Below are positions 8,360 through 18,194 of a DNA stretch of 38,534 nucleotides, one piece after another. The stretch is taken from contig WRFY01000108.1 of assembly GCA_009783445.1 (NCBI GenBank), forward strand, positions 1 to 38,534, given 5' to 3'. The stretch is from Candidatus Azobacteroides sp. (GTDB taxonomy: Bacteria; Bacteroidota; Bacteroidia; Bacteroidales; Azobacteroidaceae). The notes under the pieces are model-generated. The model was not told where the DNA came from. It did no database searches and saw only the letters and a program-made list of their open reading frames with translations. How positions within the stretch are numbered: the first letter of the stretch is position 1; every line of letters starts with the position of its first letter. Position numbers and translations under genes: made by a program.

Positions 8360-9571
8360 TTAAATAACAACTTCGCCCGCTTGAACATCTTCCAATTCAT
8401 CTTCTGTTTCGTCTTCTTCCTGAAGGCCTTTGGGCGTTTCAAAACGGCTTACGCTTAAGATGATTCCAAAATAGACGCAAGTGATTAAAGTAGACGTCCC
8501 TCCCCTGCTAATCAACGGCAAAGGTTGACCTGTGACCGGAATCAGGTTCACGGCAACCGCCATGTTGGCCAATGCTTGGGTAAACAAAATCAAAGAAGAA
8601 CCCATGACCAGTAATTTTGGAAACAGTTTATTGGTGCGATTGGCAATGATTCCCGACCGGACGAAAAAAATGATGTACAAAAGCATAACAATAATTCCTC
8701 CTAATAATCCACTCTCCTCCAATATGATAGCATATATGAAGTCTGAGTATGCCTGCGGTAAAAAATGCCTTTCGGTACTATTTCCCGGCATTTTACCGAA
8801 AATTCGTCCATTGGCGATTGCAATGTTGGCATGCGCCACTTGATAATTTCCATCGTTGATCACAAAACCTTCTTCTTTCACATTGGAATCTGCTCCAAAA
8901 TCCTTGACCCGTTCGATCCACGTATTCGATCTCGGAAAAAATTTGTTGAATGTTTCCATCGGCACATATTTAATGACCAAAAAGAAAATAATTCCCGCCG
9001 AAACAAGAATGATGGCCAGTTTACTCAGTTGTTTGAAAGGAATTCCTCCTATCAGCATCATGAAGAAAATAATAATAGCCAACAAAACCGCCGTCGAACC
9101 ATTGTCGATTAAGATAATGCCGCAAGTGATGCCTGTTGCAATGACAATCCACTTATAACTATTGTCGTCCGGCGTGTCTTTCCGTTTGCTGAGTATATAA
9201 GCTGTAAACGTTATCAGACACAATTTAGCAATTTCCGATGGTTGAAAAGAAATTCCGGCAATATCAATCCACCGGTACGACCCATTTACAGGACTTCCAA
9301 AGATACGGGTAGCAATCAGCAGAATCCATGCAACCGGAAGACAGAATCCCACAATGATAAAATATTCGGGTTTGATGGAATGAACGCACAATACCAGGAT
9401 CGCTCCCATTATCAGAAACATGGAATGCCGAAGAATTGGGTTCCAATAATCGGTTCGGAACGTCAACGTACTGGAAGCGCTATATACTTCTACCACTGAA
9501 ATAAAGCAAAGAATCAAGAATATCATCCCAATGCCTTTGTCTCCTTTGAATATTCTATTTACGAAGTCCAT
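8360..9571 (-). CDS. ftsW: FtsW lipid II polymerase (SEDS family)
   Basis: 403 aa polytopic; SYRWIDIAGISFQPSEIAKL, LPQAYSDFIYAIILEESGLLGG, TGQPLPLISRGGTS. Confidence 0.95.
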   Translation of the reverse strand: MDFVNRIFKGDKGIGMIFLILCFISVVEVYSASSTLTFRTDYWNPILRHSMFLIMGAILVLCVHSIKPEYFIIVGFCLPVAWILLIATRIFGSPVNGSYRWIDIAGISFQPSEIAKLCLITFTAYILSKRKDTPDDNSYKWIVIATGITCGIILIDNGSTAVLLAIIIFFMMLIGGIPFKQLSKLAIILVSAGIIFFLVIKYVPMETFNKFFPRSNTWIERVKDFGADSNVKEEGFVINDGNYQVAHANIAIANGRIFGKMPGNSTERHFLPQAYSDFIYAIILEESGLLGGIIVMLLYIIFFVRSGIIANRTNKLFPKLLVMGSSLILFTQALANMAVAVNLIPVTGQPLPLISRGGTSTLITCVYFGIILSVSRFETPKGLQEEDETEDELEDVQAGEVVI

Positions 9572-9608
9572 AGTGATCAGAAATTAAAAAATAAATAAAA
9601 ATAGAGTT

Positions 9609-10997
9609 TTACAATTTGCAAACGCAAGCTTTGAATTGTTTTCCTCTGTCCTCGTAGTTTTCAAATAAATCAAAACTGGCGCAACAAGGCGACAATAACA
9701 CGGTATCTCCTTTTTGTGCAAGTTCATAAGCCTGTCTCACGGCTTCATCCATCGAACCGGCATCCCGTATTTGATCTATTTTTCCATCAAAATATGCATG
9801 GAGTTTTGCATTGTCGACGCCTAAAAAAATCAGCGCGCGGCATTTCTGCACAACCAAGTCTTCGATTTCTTTGTAGTCGTTCCCCTTGTCTGTTCCGCCT
9901 AAAATCAGAACAACCGGAGTTTTCATACTTTGAAGAGCGTACCAACAAGAATTCACATTCGTCGCTTTGGAATCATTGATATACTCTACTCCTTTCACCC
10001 GCGCCACTTTTTCCAGCCGGTGTTCTACTCCCTTAAAATTACTCAACGACTCGCGAATATTTTCATTCTTAATGTCCAACAATTTGGCTGCAATTCCTGC
10101 TGCCAGCGAATTAAACAAATTATGTTTTCCAGTCAATGCCACTAATTCCTCTTCCATAGTAAATTCACCTTTAGTAGTTGTTATTATTATTTGATTGTTT
10201 TCCGTGTAAGCCTTTACTCCTTCTGTTTTTTTTTCTGCAAAAGGATAAAGGGCGACTTGCGGCTTTAGTTTTTCGATTTCATGTGAAACGATGGGATCGT
10301 CTTTCCAATAAATGAAAGCATCCTCTTTTGTTTGATTTTGCAGGATACGCAATTTGGATTGAACGTAATTCTGCAATTCATAGCCGTACCGATCTAAATG
10401 ATCGGGCGTGATGTTCAGCAAAACGGCAATATCCGCCTTGAAATGGTACATATTGTCCAATTGGAAACTACTCAATTCGATGACATAGTAATCGTAATCG
10501 GCCTCCGCTACCTGCAAGGCAAAACTGTTTCCTACATTACCCGCCACTCCTACATTCAATCCAGCCTCTTTCAGAATATGATAGATAAGCAGCGTGGTGG
10601 TTGTTTTCCCATTGCTGCCGGTGACGCAAATCTTCTTAGCCTGGGTGTACCGTCCTCCTAATTCTATTTCGGAAATAATCGGAATGCCTTTTTCTTTCAG
10701 CTTCTTTACCATCGGAGCTTTGTCCGGAATTCCGGGACTTTTGACAACTTCGTCTGCATTCAGAATTTTTTCCTCCGTATGTTGTCCTTCTTCGTAAGCA
10801 ATCCCGTATTTTTCCAGAATATCTTTGTATCTCTGCTTCATTTCGGACAAATCAGACACGAAGACATCTAAGCCCTGTTTTTTTGCCAGAACCGCCGCAC
10901 CGGCGCCGCTTTCGCCGCCTCCGAGTATTACCATCCGCCTCGAAGTTGAGGCGTTCACAGAAGGATTGTTTTCCATTATTTTATCTTTTTCACTCAT
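9609..10997 (-). CDS. murD: UDP-N-acetylmuramoylalanine--D-glutamate ligase MurD
   Basis: 462 aa; ILGGGESGAGAAVLAKKQG, VTGSNGKTTTTLLIYHIL, NITPDHLDRYG. Confidence 0.95.
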   Translation of the reverse strand: MSEKDKIMENNPSVNASTSRRMVILGGGESGAGAAVLAKKQGLDVFVSDLSEMKQRYKDILEKYGIAYEEGQHTEEKILNADEVVKSPGIPDKAPMVKKLKEKGIPIISEIELGGRYTQAKKICVTGSNGKTTTTLLIYHILKEAGLNVGVAGNVGNSFALQVAEADYDYYVIELSSFQLDNMYHFKADIAVLLNITPDHLDRYGYELQNYVQSKLRILQNQTKEDAFIYWKDDPIVSHEIEKLKPQVALYPFAEKKTEGVKAYTENNQIIITTTKGEFTMEEELVALTGKHNLFNSLAAGIAAKLLDIKNENIRESLSNFKGVEHRLEKVARVKGVEYINDSKATNVNSCWYALQSMKTPVVLILGGTDKGNDYKEIEDLVVQKCRALIFLGVDNAKLHAYFDGKIDQIRDAGSMDEAVRQAYELAQKGDTVLLSPCCASFDLFENYEDRGKQFKACVCKL

Positions 10998-11032
10998 ATT
11001 CTTTTTTTTTCATATCCCATCTATCGAAAGTT

Positions 11033-12289
11033 TTAACGCATTTTCAATGTAGCGATGGTCAATACCGCCAGAATAATTCCGATAAGCCAGAAACGAACAA
11101 CTAATTTCGATTCAGGTACGGGAGCGATTGGATATCGAATCAGCGCGTCCATTCCTACATTTCCCGCTTTCTGAAAATGATGATGCAACGGCGTCATTTT
11201 GAATATGCGCTTCCCTACCCCTGTTTTCTTTCGCGTATATTTGAAATAAGTTACTTGAACCATGACGGATAAACTTTCGGCTAAGAAAACTCCGCATAGA
11301 ATCGGCAACAGAAACTCTTTGTGGATAAGAATAGCAAATACAGCGATGATGCCGCCAATGGTTAAAGAGCCTGTATCTCCCATGAAAACCTCGGCGGGGA
11401 AAGCATTGTACCACAGGAATCCCACACATGCGCCAATGAATGCACTTGCAAAGATCGACAATTCTCCCGCACCGGGTATGTACATAATATTGAGATAGGC
11501 GGCATACTCCAAATGCGACGACACATAAGCCAATATCCCCAAAGCAACGCCGATAATGGCTGACGATCCTGCCGCCAGCCCATCCAAACCATCGGTCAGA
11601 TTCGCTCCGTTCGATACCGCTGTCACAATAAAAATAGTAAAGAGAACAAAAATGATCCAAGTCGCGGCGGTTCGGTATTTGGGCATAAATCCAGCCAAGC
11701 TGCGATAATCAAAATTATTGTTTTTGAAAAACGGAATGGTGGTTTGAGTGGATTTTACAGCAGACGAATAAACGATTTCCGATTTGCCTTCGGAGCGGTC
11801 GATTTCCACATTTTCGCGCATCACCACATTGGGACTCAAGTAAATAGTCAATCCGACAATCAGTCCCAAACCCACTTGAGCGATTATTTTGATTTTTCCG
11901 GATATTCCGTCTTTGTTTTTTCGGATGACTTTGATGTAATCATCTATAAAACCCAACGTTCCCAACCAAACCGTAGTAATAATCATCAAGATAATGTAAA
12001 TATCCGACAAACGAGCCAGCAATAAAACCGGAAGCAGAATAGCATTCACGATAATCACGCCGCCCATAGTGGGAGTTCCTTTTTTTTGCATTTGCCCTTC
12101 CAATCCCAAATCACGGACAGATTCCCCGATTTGATATTTTTGCAGTAACCGGATCATTTTTTTACCTGTTACCGTTGAAAGAATCAAAGATAAAATCAGC
12201 GCCATCGCGGAACGAAATGAAATGTATTGAAAAATTCCCGCTCCGGGAAAATCTAATTTGTCGAGATAACTGAATAAATCGTATAACAT
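11033..12289 (-). CDS. mraY: Phospho-N-acetylmuramoyl-pentapeptide transferase MraY
   Basis: 418 aa; [43 protein letters not shown]. Confidence 0.96.
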   Translation of the reverse strand: MLYDLFSYLDKLDFPGAGIFQYISFRSAMALILSLILSTVTGKKMIRLLQKYQIGESVRDLGLEGQMQKKGTPTMGGVIIVNAILLPVLLLARLSDIYIILMIITTVWLGTLGFIDDYIKVIRKNKDGISGKIKIIAQVGLGLIVGLTIYLSPNVVMRENVEIDRSEGKSEIVYSSAVKSTQTTIPFFKNNNFDYRSLAGFMPKYRTAATWIIFVLFTIFIVTAVSNGANLTDGLDGLAAGSSAIIGVALGILAYVSSHLEYAAYLNIMYIPGAGELSIFASAFIGACVGFLWYNAFPAEVFMGDTGSLTIGGIIAVFAILIHKEFLLPILCGVFLAESLSVMVQVTYFKYTRKKTGVGKRIFKMTPLHHHFQKAGNVGMDALIRYPIAPVPESKLVVRFWLIGIILAVLTIATLKMR

Positions 12290-12354
12290 ATATCTTGATA
12301 GTTAAAAAATACTATATCTATTTTTTTTTGAATAATTACTTTGTTCATTGAAGA

Positions 12355-13779
12355 TTAAAGTTCATATCCGAATATTTCCCGGACAATTACCCGATCGTCG
12401 AAAGGATATTTCACACCTTCTATTTCCTGGTAATCTTCGTGTCCTTTGCCGGCAATCAGTACCACATCGCCTGCTTGGGCAAACAGGCAGGCCGTACGAA
12501 TCGCTTCCCGCCGGTCGGTGATGCAAATCGTTTTTTGCTTTTCTTTTGCATCCAAGCCATTGGCCATATCTCGGATAATGTCGTCCGGTTTTTCAAAGCG
12601 GGGATTGTCGGAAGTCAAAAACACTTGGTCGCTCCCTTTTACGGCTTCCTTTGCCATCAAAGGACGTTTGCCTTTATCGCGGTTGCCTCCGCAGCCGACA
12701 ACTGTCAGTATCTTTCCTGCACTGTTTAAAACTTCGTGAATCGCATTCAGCACATTGGTCAGCGCATCGGGCGTATGGGCGTAATCGACTATGACGGTGT
12801 AACCTTCTGGAGAACGGAAAGTTTGAAAACGGCCTGCAACCGGACGAAGCATACTCAACAAAATCATAATTTCGGTGGAGTCCGCTCCCAAAAGCGTCGC
12901 AGCGCCATAAACAGCTAACAAATTATATGCATTGAATTTACCTACGAATTGCGTTGTTACTTCCGTACCGTTAATCGTCATCAATGTCCCGTCGAAATGC
13001 GATTCCAAAATCTTTCCCTTGAAATCGGCTAAGGATTGAAAAGAATATGTTTGCTTCCGGGCTTTTGTGTTTTGCAACATAAATCCTCCGTTTTTATCAT
13101 CTTTATTGGTCAAGGCAAAAGCATCAGCGGGAAGTTGATCGAAGAAGCCTTTTTTTGCGTCGCGGTAAGCTTCGAATGTTTCATGATAATCCAAATGATC
13201 GCGGGTAAGATTGGTAAAAATACCTCCCTTGAATTGCAGTCCCGCAATCCGTTTCTGCACCACGGCATGCGAACTGACTTCCATAAAAACATATTCGCAG
13301 CCTTCCTCCACCATTTGCGCCAGCAAACGATTCAGTTCGATGGCATCGGGCGTTGTATGCGTCGCCGGAATTTCTTTGTCATTCAAATAGTTACAAACAG
13401 TCGACAACAATCCGGCTTTGTAACCCAATTTTCTGAAAACGGTATGCAACAAGGTCGCAATCGTTGTTTTTCCATTTGTACCGGTGACGCCTACCAGCTG
13501 AAGGCGCTTAGAAGGTTCGCCGTTCCACGCGGAAGCAATGCGTCCCAAAGCTTCAGCGCTATCTTTTACTTGTATGTAAGTGATGTCCGGATGCTGGTTT
13601 TCGGGCAAAGTTTGACAAACGATCACTTTGGCTCCCTTTTCGATGGCTTTGTCGATAAACAAATGTCCGTCGCATTGCGTACCCGGGACGGCCACAAACA
13701 AATATCCTTCTTCGATTTTACGGGAATCTGAATGGATTCCGGCAACCTCTACCGTTTTATTTTCAATGTTCAGTTTCAT
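12355..13779 (-). CDS. murE: UDP-MurNAc-tripeptide synthetase MurE (DNPR motif, meso-DAP type)
   Basis: 474 aa; [33 protein letters not shown]. Confidence 0.95.
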   Translation of the reverse strand: MKLNIENKTVEVAGIHSDSRKIEEGYLFVAVPGTQCDGHLFIDKAIEKGAKVIVCQTLPENQHPDITYIQVKDSAEALGRIASAWNGEPSKRLQLVGVTGTNGKTTIATLLHTVFRKLGYKAGLLSTVCNYLNDKEIPATHTTPDAIELNRLLAQMVEEGCEYVFMEVSSHAVVQKRIAGLQFKGGIFTNLTRDHLDYHETFEAYRDAKKGFFDQLPADAFALTNKDDKNGGFMLQNTKARKQTYSFQSLADFKGKILESHFDGTLMTINGTEVTTQFVGKFNAYNLLAVYGAATLLGADSTEIMILLSMLRPVAGRFQTFRSPEGYTVIVDYAHTPDALTNVLNAIHEVLNSAGKILTVVGCGGNRDKGKRPLMAKEAVKGSDQVFLTSDNPRFEKPDDIIRDMANGLDAKEKQKTICITDRREAIRTACLFAQAGDVVLIAGKGHEDYQEIEGVKYPFDDRVIVREIFGYEL

Positions 13780-13821
13780 CTTTTTCTTTGCGTTTACAAA
13801 ACAGGAATGTTTTCTATCTTT

Positions 13822-16011
13822 CTATTTTAGCTGCAATGCCACTGTTTGTCCTTTTACTATATTACTTCCCGGCAAAATGGACTGGGCATAGACTGTTCCT
13901 CTCCCCAAAATATTCACTCTCAATCCGAGACTTTCCAAGGCAAACAAAGCATCTTTAGCACCCATTCCCTTTACATCGGGGACGGAGTTGCCATTTATTT
14001 TTTTGTTTTCAATAATCAACTGATTATTAGTCAATTCCGATGTGATCCACGCTCCTTCGACGCTATTCTCCTTACAAGGTATCTTTAATTGGTTCAATAC
14101 CCGTAACGAATTATCCAATAAACCATTTTTCAGTACCGGCAAAATGGGATGGATCGTATCGACCGGGAAGGATGCCGGATTGTAAATGATGTTCTTTGCA
14201 TACACTTCTTCGGCTATTTCCTTGAATACGGATCCGCAAATAGCCCCTCCGGAGATCGGCCCGTTTCTGGGTTTGCGAACCACGACAATCATGGAGTATT
14301 TGGGTTGATCAGCAGGAAAATATCCGCAAAACGATAATTGGTGCGATAATCCCCCCGCTTTGTATCCTGCCGCTCCCTGAGAAATCTGTGCCGTTCCGGT
14401 TTTTCCGGCAATACGTACTTTATCCGATCGAGCCGGCTTTCCGGTGCCGTCAGGCATATTCACCACATCATCAAGCATTTGTTGAATAGCGGCTAAGGTA
14501 GTCGGCGAACAGATTTGCTTGTTGAGAATCTCCGTCTTTTTCTTTTCGATGGTTTTTCCGTTTTCTTGTATTTCTTTGACAAATATAGGTTTCACTAATT
14601 TCCCATTGTTGGCGATGGCATTGAAAAACGACAAGGTATAAATAGGCGGAATCTGCGTTTCGTATCCAAACGACATCCATGGCAAAGTAGTTCTTGACCA
14701 GTATGCCGCATTCTTGTCTTTCGGATGGCGGATTCTCGGAACGCCGTAACCCGGAATTTCCAAGTGCATATCTTGGTTAAATCCAATTCGGTCGATTCCT
14801 TCCACATATTTTTCGGGGTTGTTTCCATATGCTCTCATGATCAATTTGGCTACGCCAATATTCGACGAGTAACGGATGCTTTTGGAAGCCGTAATCATGC
14901 CGTATCCTCCCCGTTTGGCATTGTGATCTTCCAAACGCCGTCCGGCAATTTCAGCCACTCCGTTTCCTACATCTACAGAATCGCCCGGATGGACTAAACC
15001 ATCTTCCAAAGCGACCATCATTGAAACGACTTTGAAGGTAGAACCGGGTTCGCTCAAATCGGATACGGCATAATTTTTGGTTTCGCCCCACACGCCGTCC
15101 CGAATCCTTCCCATATTGGTAATCGCTTTGATCTCTCCTGTTGCTACTTCCATCACAACAGCCGTACCGGATTGTGCGTCGATCTCGCTCAATTTCTTCA
15201 ACAATGCTTTTTCGGTAATATCTTGTATATTGATATCGATCGTAGAGATAACGTCTTTTCCATTGACCGGTTTCACATCGACCACGTCGATATAGCGTCC
15301 ATTGATTTTGCGGCGCGTACTGGTTCCTTCCTGTCCTCTCAAAAGTTCATCGTATTGTTTTTCAAGTCCATTTTTTCCGCCGCTTTCCAATTCGCCGTAA
15401 ATATCTCCGATCGTCCGCAAAGCCAACGTTCCATAGGGATTGGTTCTTTTTACAAATTCCTTGTAATACAAACCTGATTTATTAGGACCCTTTTCGAAAA
15501 AAGGCATTTTGCGTATGATTTTCCATTGCCTGTAATTTACTTCTCCATCCAGCAAACGATATTCTCTACTTTTTTTCACTCCCTTCTCTTTGGCTTTGAT
15601 TTGTTTCTCTTCTTTCTCCCGCATCTTCCAGCCATTCATGATGTGATTTTCGTACTGGACTGCCGTTTTTGTCGGAAACATTTTATTCAATTCTACCGAA
15701 AGCGGCTTAACATATTTCTTTAAGGTATCAATATTGATTCCCTCTGCCCAGAAATCGATATACAACCGGTAACGAGATTCGGTAGTAGCCATCAATTCGT
15801 AGTTGGAGGAATAAATATTGCCCCGCGTAGCGAGAACTTTGACATTGGGACGGATTTGTTTTTCTCCGATTTTTCTCCATGCGTTTCCATCAACAAACGA
15901 AGTATAACATGCCTTTCCTATAATCGGAAGAACAACCAACAGAAAGATAATTACTCCAAAAATGGAATAATAAGTAATGATGGTTCTATTTCGTGATTGT
16001 TTTGAAGACAT
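13822..16011 (-). CDS. ftsI: FtsI-type penicillin-binding protein with C-terminal PASTA domain
   Basis: 729 aa; SEPGSTFK, SSN and KTGTAQ transpeptidase motifs; C-terminal VPDVKGMGAKDALFALESLGLRVNILGRGTV PASTA-like unit. Confidence 0.93.
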   Translation of the reverse strand: MSSKQSRNRTIITYYSIFGVIIFLLVVLPIIGKACYTSFVDGNAWRKIGEKQIRPNVKVLATRGNIYSSNYELMATTESRYRLYIDFWAEGINIDTLKKYVKPLSVELNKMFPTKTAVQYENHIMNGWKMREKEEKQIKAKEKGVKKSREYRLLDGEVNYRQWKIIRKMPFFEKGPNKSGLYYKEFVKRTNPYGTLALRTIGDIYGELESGGKNGLEKQYDELLRGQEGTSTRRKINGRYIDVVDVKPVNGKDVISTIDINIQDITEKALLKKLSEIDAQSGTAVVMEVATGEIKAITNMGRIRDGVWGETKNYAVSDLSEPGSTFKVVSMMVALEDGLVHPGDSVDVGNGVAEIAGRRLEDHNAKRGGYGMITASKSIRYSSNIGVAKLIMRAYGNNPEKYVEGIDRIGFNQDMHLEIPGYGVPRIRHPKDKNAAYWSRTTLPWMSFGYETQIPPIYTLSFFNAIANNGKLVKPIFVKEIQENGKTIEKKKTEILNKQICSPTTLAAIQQMLDDVVNMPDGTGKPARSDKVRIAGKTGTAQISQGAAGYKAGGLSHQLSFCGYFPADQPKYSMIVVVRKPRNGPISGGAICGSVFKEIAEEVYAKNIIYNPASFPVDTIHPILPVLKNGLLDNSLRVLNQLKIPCKENSVEGAWITSELTNNQLIIENKKINGNSVPDVKGMGAKDALFALESLGLRVNILGRGTVYAQSILPGSNIVKGQTVALQLK

Positions 16012-16030
16012 AAAGATCGTTGATTAACAA

Positions 16031-16366
16031 TTATTTATATATTTCAAAAGCCGGAGTGTTGGGAACTCTCAAATCGATTCCTTTTTTCTCCAACAATTCT
16101 TCCACTTGCGATAAGCGGCTATTAGAAGTTAACTCGGTCAAAATAACTAAATTTTCGTATTTTATATCTTTTAACCGGCTTTTCAATTCGTCTATTTCGC
16201 TCAATTTGTCCATGCAAGAGTATCCATTACTGATATAGATAACAATCAGCAACGCAATAAAGCCAAAAAAACTATTCTGCTTCATCACGCCTTCTTTGGC
16301 CAACGCTTCTCCTCGGATGAACTGCATGAACGAATTTCTTTTTTTCTTTTTTTCTTCCCTATTCAT
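16031..16366 (-). CDS. ftsL: FtsL-like septum formation protein
   Basis: 111 aa, one TM helix then a coiled-coil-like segment; between rsmH and ftsI; 4-nt overlap with rsmH. Confidence 0.8.
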   Translation of the reverse strand: MNREEKKKKRNSFMQFIRGEALAKEGVMKQNSFFGFIALLIVIYISNGYSCMDKLSEIDELKSRLKDIKYENLVILTELTSNSRLSQVEELLEKKGIDLRVPNTPAFEIYK

Positions 16367-17277
16367 ATTTTTTCTATTATTCTTAGTTTTGCGCTTCTTG
16401 AACGAGGATTGCGCTCGATTTCTTCTTTTCCGGGCACAATCACCTTGTTATTAACTAATTTAAACGGAGAATAAATATTTCCGTAAAAATCTTTTTGTAT
16501 GTTTCCTTCCATGTTTCCGGTTTTGAAAAAATGTTTAACCAATCGGTCTTCCAAAGATTGGTAAGTAATAACGGCCATTCGTCCTCCTTTTTTCAACAGT
16601 TGTCCCCCTTGTTCCAGCATTTCCTGCAAGGCATCCATCTCTCCGTTTGTTTCGCTGCGGATGGCTTGGAAAGCTTGCGCTAACTGTTTTTTTTCTTTTT
16701 CTTTTCCGACAAAAGGCTTCAGAATGTCCAGAAAATCCTGGGTTGTTTGTATGGTTTTACGCTCTCTTGTCCGCACAATCGCTTTGGCAATCGCCTTCGC
16801 GTCTTTCAGTTCGCCGTATAAATAAAACACACGAGCTAAAGCTTCCTCCCCGTACGTATTCAGGATTTCAGCAGCCGTTTTTCCCGCCCTCTTATTCATT
16901 CGCATATCCAGATCGCTTTCGAAACGAAATGAGAAACCCCGCGTTTCATCGTCAAAATGATGAGACGAAACGCCCAAGTCGGCGAGCAAACCATCGATTT
17001 CCTTCACGCCGTACCAATCCATGAATGAAGAAAGGTAGCGGAAATTACTCCTTACGAAAGTGAACCGTTCGTCGTCAAAAATATTCCTTTCAGTATCTTC
17101 ATCTTGATCGAATCCATATAAATGGCCTTTTTTGTCTAACCGTTTCAATATTTCTTCGGAGTGGCCTCCTCCTCCGTATGTCGTATCGACATAAATTCCT
17201 CCTGGATGAATATTTAATCCATCCACACTCTCCTTTAATAATACAGGTACATGAAAGAGTGGCGTCTGTACAATCAT
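16363..17277 (-). CDS. rsmH: 16S rRNA (cytosine(1402)-N(4))-methyltransferase RsmH/MraW
   Basis: Start reassigned to ATG at 17277 (MIVQTPLFHVPVLLKESVDGL...) because the longer ORF overlaps mraZ. YVDTTYGGGGHSEEIL, GLLADLGVSSHHFD, SLEDRLVKHFF. Confidence 0.93.
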   Translation of the reverse strand: MIVQTPLFHVPVLLKESVDGLNIHPGGIYVDTTYGGGGHSEEILKRLDKKGHLYGFDQDEDTERNIFDDERFTFVRSNFRYLSSFMDWYGVKEIDGLLADLGVSSHHFDDETRGFSFRFESDLDMRMNKRAGKTAAEILNTYGEEALARVFYLYGELKDAKAIAKAIVRTRERKTIQTTQDFLDILKPFVGKEKEKKQLAQAFQAIRSETNGEMDALQEMLEQGGQLLKKGGRMAVITYQSLEDRLVKHFFKTGNMEGNIQKDFYGNIYSPFKLVNNKVIVPGKEEIERNPRSRSAKLRIIEKI

Positions 17278-17284
17278 AAAAAAA

Positions 17285-17731
17285 CTATAGTCCCAGGTGT
17301 TTACTAAAATTTTCCTTAAAATCTTCCTCTTCAAATGGAAGCTTCCCCGATGGCATGCGACTCCAGATTTCGATCGTGTGATCCATTCCGATGAAACGGA
17401 CATCGCTTGAAATGTTGGCCATTTGCAAATAACGCTTAGGAATCAGGATACGCCCGCTGGAATCCATTTCCAATAATTCGGCCCCCATCACGAACTGACG
17501 AAAAATTTGCTGCTGTTCTTCATTGTATTTATTCAGCCGCGAACGAAGCTCGATCAGTTCTTCTTCCCAAATATTTCCGGGATATAAAACAAGGCATTTT
17601 TGATAGACATCTTTGCGTAAAATCAGGCGTGTGTCTCCTGACGCTTGCAAGATTTTTCGGAAAGCGGCAGGGATAAAAACTCTCCCCTTCACATCTAATT
17701 TCGCGTCAATATTTCCGATAAATCTATCCAT
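17285..17731 (-). CDS. mraZ: Transcriptional regulator MraZ
   Basis: 148 aa; MDRFIGNIDAKLDVKGRVFIPAAFRKIL...LLEMDSSGRILIPKRYLQMA (two SpoVT/AbrB-like MraZ repeats). Confidence 0.95.
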   Translation of the reverse strand: MDRFIGNIDAKLDVKGRVFIPAAFRKILQASGDTRLILRKDVYQKCLVLYPGNIWEEELIELRSRLNKYNEEQQQIFRQFVMGAELLEMDSSGRILIPKRYLQMANISSDVRFIGMDHTIEIWSRMPSGKLPFEEEDFKENFSKHLGL

Positions 17732-17771
17732 GTCACTACGCTTTGTTTTCCTGTGTAAAAGTACAAAATAT

Positions 17772-17786
17772 CTCCACGTTACCCCA
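17772..17786 (-). promoter_or_regulatory. Putative MraZ-box pair (TGGGG-N5-TGGAG) upstream of mraZ
   Basis: Minus strand 5'-GGTGGGGTAACGTGGAGAT-3': two TGG(G/A)G units with 10-nt period, ~41 nt upstream of the mraZ ATG. Confidence 0.5.
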
Positions 17787-18044
17787 CCTTTTTGCGATTT
17801 TTTTTTTTCACCAACTTATGAACAAATTATGAGTGCCTTAATGTGTTGATATATAATGCATTTAAAAGCGGGTATTGGTGTGGGGGACTTTTGTTTTGAG
17901 GAAATCCTGTTCAAAATATTCCTCATTCCTCTCAAGGGAAAGCAAGAATTCTTCTGAGACAGGTAATTAAAAAACCTATTTTTAATATAAGAATATGAAA
18001 ATAATAAAATTTTAAATAAATATTTGTCCTCGTGGACTGAATTC

Positions 18045-18117
18045 ACGGTTAATCAAATGATATTAACGGGACTCTTCTAAACGCCGCATCACGCAGTGAC
18101 AACACTTGATTAACCGT
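18045..18117. repeat. 12-bp perfect inverted repeat inside a possible structured RNA/operator region
   Basis: ACGGTTAATCAA (18045-18056) and TTGATTAACCGT (18106-18117), 49-nt spacer; outer TCCTCG.../...CGGAGGA may extend the stem. Confidence 0.55.
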
Positions 18118-18194
18118 AGACTCCAGCCTGCGGAGGAAAGAAATCCGGATGGCTTCGGGCAAAGCTCTCGTCCTAACCAGTTTTACACTTTATA

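Noticed and set aside
11112-11660. 182-aa minus ORF inside mraY
   Set aside because: Out-of-frame overlap of a clear MraY; no homologous motif.
13036-13731. 231-aa plus ORF antisense to murE
   Set aside because: Antisense shadow; murE on the opposite strand is unambiguous.
16031-16366. FtsL-like protein as a novel small membrane protein
   Set aside because: Position, single TM and length are as expected for FtsL in a dcw cluster.
17278-17403. N-terminal extension of rsmH in the ORF track
   Set aside because: It overlaps mraZ by over 110 nt in another frame; the conserved RsmH start MIVQTPLFHVPVLLKES begins at 17277.
18040-18190. Possible RNase P RNA (GGAGGAAAGAAATCCGG resembles the GAGGAAAGTCCGG motif)
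   Set aside because: The motif is interrupted and the rest of the conserved RNase P core, including the 3' AGAACCCGGCTTA-like segment, is not present.
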